Shown piece after piece: positions 5,174 to 9,455 of a DNA stretch of 9,455 nucleotides. The DNA comes from a bacterium (GTDB taxonomy: Bacteria > Patescibacteriota > Gracilibacteria > UBA1369 > LOWO2-01-FULL-3). The position numbers were made by a program, and so were the translations under genes. Under the pieces are notes generated by a model that was not told the origin of the DNA, did no database searches, and was given only the letters and a program-made list of their open reading frames with translations. The number at the start of each line of letters is the position of its first letter. The stretch's first letter is position 1. The stretch covers positions 1-9,455 of the forward strand of contig JAQBYK010000039.1 in the NCBI GenBank assembly GCA_027622635.1, written 5' to 3'.

Positions 5174-6964
5174 ATGGCAATAGAAGGAAAGGAAGCCCGG
5201 TACCCCGAGAGTAGACCGCCATGGGGGCCAAAAATGAGGAAACTTATTACACCGTCAGGCCAAACAGCGCTTGAACAAGCACTTATTTTATATGCGCCAC
5301 ATCATTCTGACGAGCTGGACGAAAACCCTTCATTGAAACTGGATGTAGCAAAACAAGCAGCCCCATTGATTGATGCCGCGGTGCGCGGATTTATAAACGG
5401 AATCTTAAGGAACTTTAGTAAGAAAGGCATACTAAAAGTAGATTTTTTAAACATATTGACGTGGCTAGGTGAAGCAATACATGCGAAATATCCGGAAGCA
5501 TCACAGGTAGGACTTAGGTTCGGAGAGGCGTTTGTAATTAACGAAATAGAGGGACGGGTAAGGGGTTATTTCTTTGCAATGATTGCTTTAAACGAAGGCA
5601 GGCACAGGTCTCACGTAAAGAGAGGTAAAGGGCGTATGGCAAGCGAAGAAACGCATCAAATGTTTTTCAGACTTGTAGAAAACACAAACGCCTTATTAAG
5701 CATAGCTCCAAACCAGGCAACTGCTCAAAGAATCTTAAACATGGCGTCTCAATACAAACAGATAAAAAAACTGTGGCTCCCGTTTTTGAGGGGAAGGGTG
5801 GGCACATTTAAGGTCCCGGAACTTGGAAGCAGGGAGCATCTTACAGCAGAAAATGACAGAGTCGCAGGATTATTAATAGAGGAGGCGGATAAGGAAATCC
5901 CAATGTGTACATCCGAAAACGACACTCTATTTAAAGATGAACCACTGGTAATGCAATTTGCGCCGGTCGATGACCCCAGGCTTGGAATGTTTCACAATTA
6001 TTCTACCCAGGTGGACTATTTCAAAGAAGATATAGGCGCAGTGGTGGCTGACAGCATGGAGGTTCAGGAAGCATTGAGGCCAAAGAGGAATGCACCAAAA
6101 GGAGAACTGGAGCTTGCTTCCTTGGTCAGCATGGGAGATATACCTCCGGTATTTCTAACTCGATTCAAAGCCGAACTCGGCTGCTTCGACATAGGACCGG
6201 AAACCTTGAAATTACTGGCAGGCAAAACAATAAACTACGAACTTCTTCGCAGGGATATTTACTGGTATGTAGCACAAATGACTTGCCGAAGACATACTCT
6301 TCAAAAAATGTACGGAGATATTTTTGCGCCAAGGAAAAAAGCGGTAAAACCAACTTTGCAAGCAGTGCCAAGCGATCAAGACCCAACCCCAAATCCTGCC
6401 ACCGATATCGTTAGACGCTATCCAACCGGAGAAGGCGAAACAATCAGCCCGGAAGCAAGGGCGGAGGCAATCTATGGAGCCCTGGAGGAAGGAATCGCAG
6501 TTGACTTAGAACCCGAGGAAGACGATGAAATAATACCTGGCGACATTGAGGAACAAATAGATGCAACTGTAGAAAGAGTTCAAAGAGAAAGCACGGTTGT
6601 TGGGCATAGACGGCTACTTCCATTAGTGAGAAGAGTGGCTGTTGAGGACGGAGTAGAGTCAATTAGAGTCTCCGCGGGAAAACCGTCACAAAAAGCAAGA
6701 AGGAAGGCTGCCGAGATGGGTAGAGAACTTCGCCAGGGTATAGAATTCATTGAGATAGGACAGGTTGTGAAGGCGCAAGATGTGCCGGCATTACTTGAAA
6801 GATTTGGTGTTGAAAGCTTAGAAGAATTGGAAACAAGGTATCCGGGAAATGCTTTCATAAGATATGAAACCTGGGTTCCATCTCATTCAAGAGGCCAAAA
6901 GACACATGGAGTGATAGAAACAATTAGGGCTGAAGTCCAAAGGGTCGACGACCCCGATGTTTGA
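5174..6964 (+). CDS. Large orphan protein between two kinase paralogues
   Basis: I do not recognise this 596-residue protein. It has no signal peptide or membrane segment. A Pro/Arg-rich N-terminus (10-25) precedes a mostly helical part (about 55-210) with a basic patch RHRSHVKRGKGR (143-154). A mixed region (220-380) with several Cys, Trp and Tyr follows, then a probably disordered Pro/Asp/Glu-rich linker (about 390-465). The C-terminal domain is basic then mixed (about 470-596). Residues 160-220 superficially resemble the second DHp helix and linker of the flanking kinases, but no His box or ATPase motifs are present. Residues 425-461 echo the acidic module of the small orphan at 2802. The gene starts 9 nt after the kinase 1 stop with no Shine-Dalgarno sequence, so it is probably in the same transcript. 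Placement suggests a scaffold, regulator or substrate of the kinases, which is inference only. Confidence 0.85.
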   Translation: MAIEGKEARYPESRPPWGPKMRKLITPSGQTALEQALILYAPHHSDELDENPSLKLDVAKQAAPLIDAAVRGFINGILRNFSKKGILKVDFLNILTWLGEAIHAKYPEASQVGLRFGEAFVINEIEGRVRGYFFAMIALNEGRHRSHVKRGKGRMASEETHQMFFRLVENTNALLSIAPNQATAQRILNMASQYKQIKKLWLPFLRGRVGTFKVPELGSREHLTAENDRVAGLLIEEADKEIPMCTSENDTLFKDEPLVMQFAPVDDPRLGMFHNYSTQVDYFKEDIGAVVADSMEVQEALRPKRNAPKGELELASLVSMGDIPPVFLTRFKAELGCFDIGPETLKLLAGKTINYELLRRDIYWYVAQMTCRRHTLQKMYGDIFAPRKKAVKPTLQAVPSDQDPTPNPATDIVRRYPTGEGETISPEARAEAIYGALEEGIAVDLEPEEDDEIIPGDIEEQIDATVERVQRESTVVGHRRLLPLVRRVAVEDGVESIRVSAGKPSQKARRKAAEMGRELRQGIEFIEIGQVVKAQDVPALLERFGVESLEELETRYPGNAFIRYETWVPSHSRGQKTHGVIETIRAEVQRVDDPDV

Positions 6965-6990
6965 CAAAATGTCGAGAGAAGGTGTAGCAT
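6961..6990 (+). promoter_or_regulatory. Promoter of kinase-like gene 2, predicted leaderless
   Basis: TTGACA (6961-6966), an 18-nt spacer and TAGCAT (6985-6990) are followed 7 nt later by the ATG at 6998. The -35 contains the TGA stop of the upstream orphan. There is no Shine-Dalgarno sequence, and transcription would start 1 nt before or at the ATG. Kinase 2 can therefore be expressed separately from kinase 1 and the orphan. Confidence 0.65.
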
Positions 6991-6997
6991 CCACGCT

Positions 6998-8317
6998 ATG
7001 AACGAAATTCCAGACAGCATAGGCAAATTCCTAACAGAAGCCCAAGGGCCACCTTTTGCCAGGGAGGGAAGTGAAACCGGGCTGACAGTGGAAATGCCGG
7101 CCTTAAACGCCGAAAGAAGCGAGGAGATACACAAAACGGTCTGGAGGCTACTGACAGTAGATGACAAGCTGAAAGAAGCCGGAGAAACTGACCCCAAAAT
7201 AGCCCAAATATGTAATGAAGGAGTCTTTAATTTAAGCGATCCTGAAAGAGTCTACTTTGGAAAGACCCTTATAATAAGCATGTTAACACAAGTAATAAAG
7301 ATTTTAGATGATATAGCCACGTTTGAAGAATTAAAGGCGGGCGAGTTTAAAGAGGACGATTTAAATGGTGTCCTGGACTCTTTGGCAAGAGCGATGAACC
7401 TCATAAACGCGGCATGCGAGGTTGGGAGACAAGCTGGCCGAGGTGGAGCAATGTCACAAATAATAGCCAACCTAAATCACGACGGAATAAGCGGATTACG
7501 CACACCAAGAATATGTGCGGAAATAGTTCTTTCTACGCAGGGAGAAGCAGACCAAACGCCTACGATTTCCAGACTTGAAAAAACGCTGGATAAAAGCACA
7601 AATGCCGTAAAAAGTCTTTGCCAAGCAAATCTGGCCATAGTAACCGGAAAGTTTGAGTTCAAAGAATTCGATGTGGAAGATGCCGTAATGGAGGCCGGGA
7701 TAAGGACAAGAATTAATATAATAAAAGCCACCGGCGAAGACAACTCGGAAGCAAAAGGGATAAGAATAATTGTCGAAGAAGGACTTCAACTATTTGGTCA
7801 TAAGGCGAGCCTTCAAAATATGATGCAAAATTTAATAAAAAACGCAGGCAATTTAGGTAATAATCCCTGCGGAAAAGTCTTGGTTAAGGTTTCCAAAAAA
7901 ACAGATGATACAATTGATTTGTCAGTTAGAGACTTTGGAAAAGGATTTTCAAGAGAAAAAATTCTGGCAAAAGTAATCGAAATGGCGCAACAAAAACGGG
8001 AGGATGGAGAAGAACTTTCCGTTATAGAAAAAGGCGTACTTGATACCAGGCTGGTTCAACACATAACCGACGCTCGACTTTTCGGGTACTTCTTTCAAAG
8101 AGGCGTCACTTTTGTAGAAGGGGGCAAGGGGCTCGGCATGGCAATCATCAAAAAAACCGTAGATGGGCACCAGGGCGATATCGCAATTTGCAATCATCCG
8201 GAAGGAGGAGCGGAAATCAAAATCATTCTTCCAAACACAGAAGAAACAGATCCGATAGAAAGACAACAGATGGTAAGGCGGGCTTTAATTGCGGAAATTG
8301 AAGCCGCATTGAGCTAG
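6998..8317 (+). CDS. Soluble histidine-kinase-like protein 2, paralogue of the one at 3872
   Basis: This 439-residue cytosolic protein has the same plan as kinase 1: a helical N-terminal region, a DHp segment, an ANLAIVTGKF linker (210-219) and a GHKL ATPase. The candidate phosphoacceptor is His161 in IANLNHDGIS. Its H-D-x-x-S box replaces the Asn/Thr usually needed for phosphatase activity. The N-box is NLIKNAGN (278-285), the G1 box DFGKG (312-316), the F-box-like element FFQRG (365-369) and the G2 box GGKGLGMAI (375-383). The G1-G2 gap is about 59 residues, again enlarged. Over the last 43 comparable residues (VDGH to AL) 32 match kinase 1, including NHPEGGAE and LPNTEETD, while the N-terminal halves are much more diverged. 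This pattern suggests an old duplication with specialisation of the input side. The stop abuts the convergent pdxS stop with no gap. Signal and partner unknown. Confidence 0.83.
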   Translation: MNEIPDSIGKFLTEAQGPPFAREGSETGLTVEMPALNAERSEEIHKTVWRLLTVDDKLKEAGETDPKIAQICNEGVFNLSDPERVYFGKTLIISMLTQVIKILDDIATFEELKAGEFKEDDLNGVLDSLARAMNLINAACEVGRQAGRGGAMSQIIANLNHDGISGLRTPRICAEIVLSTQGEADQTPTISRLEKTLDKSTNAVKSLCQANLAIVTGKFEFKEFDVEDAVMEAGIRTRINIIKATGEDNSEAKGIRIIVEEGLQLFGHKASLQNMMQNLIKNAGNLGNNPCGKVLVKVSKKTDDTIDLSVRDFGKGFSREKILAKVIEMAQQKREDGEELSVIEKGVLDTRLVQHITDARLFGYFFQRGVTFVEGGKGLGMAIIKKTVDGHQGDIAICNHPEGGAEIKIILPNTEETDPIERQQMVRRALIAEIEAALS

Positions 8318-9196
8318 CTACCAACCCCTTTCCGCATATTTATCCTCCAGCTTATCGATCTCCAGGCTTTTCATAGCCTCTCCAAGTCCGCGAGAAGTTC
8401 TTTCTAAAATCTCAGCATCAGCGTAGTTCATGGTTGCTTCGACGATAGCTTTTGCACGCGCGGCGGGATCGGAAGATTTAAATATCCCACTTCCAACAAA
8501 AATACCATCACAGCCAAGCTGCATCATTAAAGAAGCATCGGCGGGAGTAGCAATGCCACCGGCCGCGAAGTTTACTACAGGTAAACAACCAAGATCACGA
8601 GTTTCTTTAAGTAATTCCACAGAAACCCTTTCCATCTCAGCAAAAGCCTTTAGCTCGTTCTCTTTCATGTCCTTCAGGGACTCGATCTGCTCATTAATTG
8701 TTCGCATATGCCTAACCGCTTCAACAACATTTCCGGTTCCGGCCTCACCTTTTGTGCGAATCATACAAGCGCCTTCAGAAATTCTTCTTAAAGCTTCCCC
8801 CAAATTACAAGCACCACAAACAAAAGGCACCTTAAAGTCCGACTTATCAATATGATATTTCTCATCAGCAGGGGTAAGCACTTCGCTTTCATCAATATAA
8901 TCTACACCTATACTCTCAAGAATCTGAGCCTCGGCAAAATGGCCTATACGAACCTTCGCCATCACAGGAATAGTCACTGCCTCCATGATTTCACGAATCA
9001 TTTGAGGGTCACTCATACGAGCCACTCCCCCATCACGCCGGATATCGGAAGGCACACGCTCAAGAGCCATTACGGACACAGCTCCTGCGTCTTCCGCAAT
9101 CTTAGCCTGCTCAGCATTTACGACATCCATAATAACGCCGCCTTTCAGCATCTGCGCCAATCCCTTCTTAAGTTTTAGGGTATTCTTTTTAATCAT
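8318..9196 (-). CDS. pdxS: PLP synthase catalytic subunit PdxS
   Basis: PdxS builds pyridoxal 5'-phosphate from ribose 5-phosphate, glyceraldehyde 3-phosphate and ammonia supplied by PdxT, as a (beta/alpha)8 barrel in a dodecameric complex. The 292-residue sequence is typical. It has GGVIMDVVNAEQAKIAE with Asp24, ALERVPSDIR, the Schiff-base Lys81 in MAKVRIGHF, the second key Lys149 in RTKGEAGTG, the phosphate loops AGGIATPADA and FVGSGIF, and the ending AERGW. Numbering of both lysines matches the well-studied Bacillus enzyme. The start at 9196 fits the family N-terminus and lies 9 nt after a promoter. The gene is 39 bp downstream of carB on the same strand. pdxT is on the same strand but 4.5 kb further on. 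Confidence 0.98.
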   Translation of the reverse strand: MIKKNTLKLKKGLAQMLKGGVIMDVVNAEQAKIAEDAGAVSVMALERVPSDIRRDGGVARMSDPQMIREIMEAVTIPVMAKVRIGHFAEAQILESIGVDYIDESEVLTPADEKYHIDKSDFKVPFVCGACNLGEALRRISEGACMIRTKGEAGTGNVVEAVRHMRTINEQIESLKDMKENELKAFAEMERVSVELLKETRDLGCLPVVNFAAGGIATPADASLMMQLGCDGIFVGSGIFKSSDPAARAKAIVEATMNYADAEILERTSRGLGEAMKSLEIDKLEDKYAERGW

Positions 9197-9205
9197 ACGG
9201 AGCGC

Positions 9206-9234
9206 ATTCTATAGGCAAAAAAGGGCCATTTCAA
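9206..9234 (-). promoter_or_regulatory. Promoter of pdxS, near-leaderless
   Basis: On the minus strand TTGAAA (9229-9234), a 17-nt spacer and TAGAAT (9206-9211) end 9 nt before the pdxS ATG at 9196. The predicted leader is about 3 nt and has no Shine-Dalgarno sequence. The promoter fills the short gap after the carB stop, so pdxS need not depend on carB transcription. Confidence 0.65.
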
Positions 9235-9235
9235 G

Positions 9236-9455
9236 CTAAAAATACGCATCTATATCCAGCACCTTCAAGTCCTCCAGCCCATATTTATGCAAAGCTTCGG
9301 CCATAATTTTTGCAATTTGAACATTTGTTATTAGAGGAATGTTTAGGTCGATGGATTTTCGCCTTATCAGGTAGCCGTCTGTCACTGATGAGCGACTATA
9401 ATTCCTGGGAATGTTGACGATCAGATCAACATTTGCGCCGGACCCACCTTCTTCG
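9236..9455 (-). CDS. carB: Carbamoyl-phosphate synthase large subunit, C-terminal fragment
   Basis: Seventy-two codons plus the stop (TAG at 9238-9236) are visible; the rest lies beyond the window edge. The fragment has the end of a methylglyoxal-synthase-like (MGS) domain, with VDLIVNIP, VTDGYLIRRKSIDLNIPLITN and a helix QIAKIMAEAL. In CarB this domain is the C-terminal allosteric region that binds nucleotide or ornithine effectors. The enzyme makes carbamoyl phosphate for pyrimidine and arginine synthesis, using ammonia from the CarA glutaminase. MGS domains also occur in PurH and in stand-alone methylglyoxal synthase. The TDGY.IRR and IPLITN pattern and the C-terminal position favour CarB. 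Confidence 0.85.
   Translation of the reverse strand, partial: EEGGSGANVDLIVNIPRNYSRSSVTDGYLIRRKSIDLNIPLITNVQIAKIMAEALHKYGLEDLKVLDIDAYF

Noticed and set aside
8430..9178. Plus-strand open frames opposite pdxS
   Set aside because: They are shadows; the opposite strand encodes a complete, highly conserved PdxS.

Overview
The window looks like a compact chromosome segment of a bacterium with a reduced or streamlined genome, most like a Candidate Phyla Radiation (Patescibacteria) member, perhaps Peregrinibacteria. That is an inference from gene style: a divergent fused IspDF, an unusually short IspE, gaps of at most about 105 bp, and convergent genes whose stop codons touch or overlap. TGA is used as a stop, so the standard bacterial code applies. 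No RNA gene, mobile element or CRISPR array was seen, and no stretch over 300 bases lacks a gene.

Layout. Positions 1-137 (minus) hold the start of a probable response regulator, divergent from ispDF (230-1396) and ispE (1393-2100, ATGA overlap). Together these two ORFs carry out three consecutive MEP-pathway steps. recR (minus, 2097-2696) converges on ispE with overlapping stops. A divergent acidic orphan with an internal repeat follows (2802-3278). Then comes pdxT (minus, 3282-3830). A plus-strand block follows: soluble histidine-kinase-like protein 1 (3872-5164), a 596-residue orphan (5174-6964) and a paralogous histidine-kinase-like protein 2 (6998-8317). pdxS (minus, 8318-9196) and the 3' end of carB (minus, 9236-9455) close the window. 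PdxS and PdxT together form PLP synthase and are usually encoded side by side. Here they lie on one strand but are split by the opposite-strand kinase block.

The most interesting parts are these. (1) The kinase-orphan-kinase block has two diverged cytosolic kinases with an enlarged ATP-lid region and a shared C-terminal tail. (2) A weak helical module may recur in the small orphan, both kinases and the large orphan. (3) Five genes (response regulator, recR, kinase 1, kinase 2, pdxS) have a sigma70-type -10 element only 7-9 nt before the ATG and no Shine-Dalgarno sequence, which predicts leaderless mRNAs. (4) A canonical intrinsic-terminator-like hairpin lies inside the pdxT coding sequence. 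All functional roles for the kinase block are inferred; no partner or signal can be named from sequence alone.
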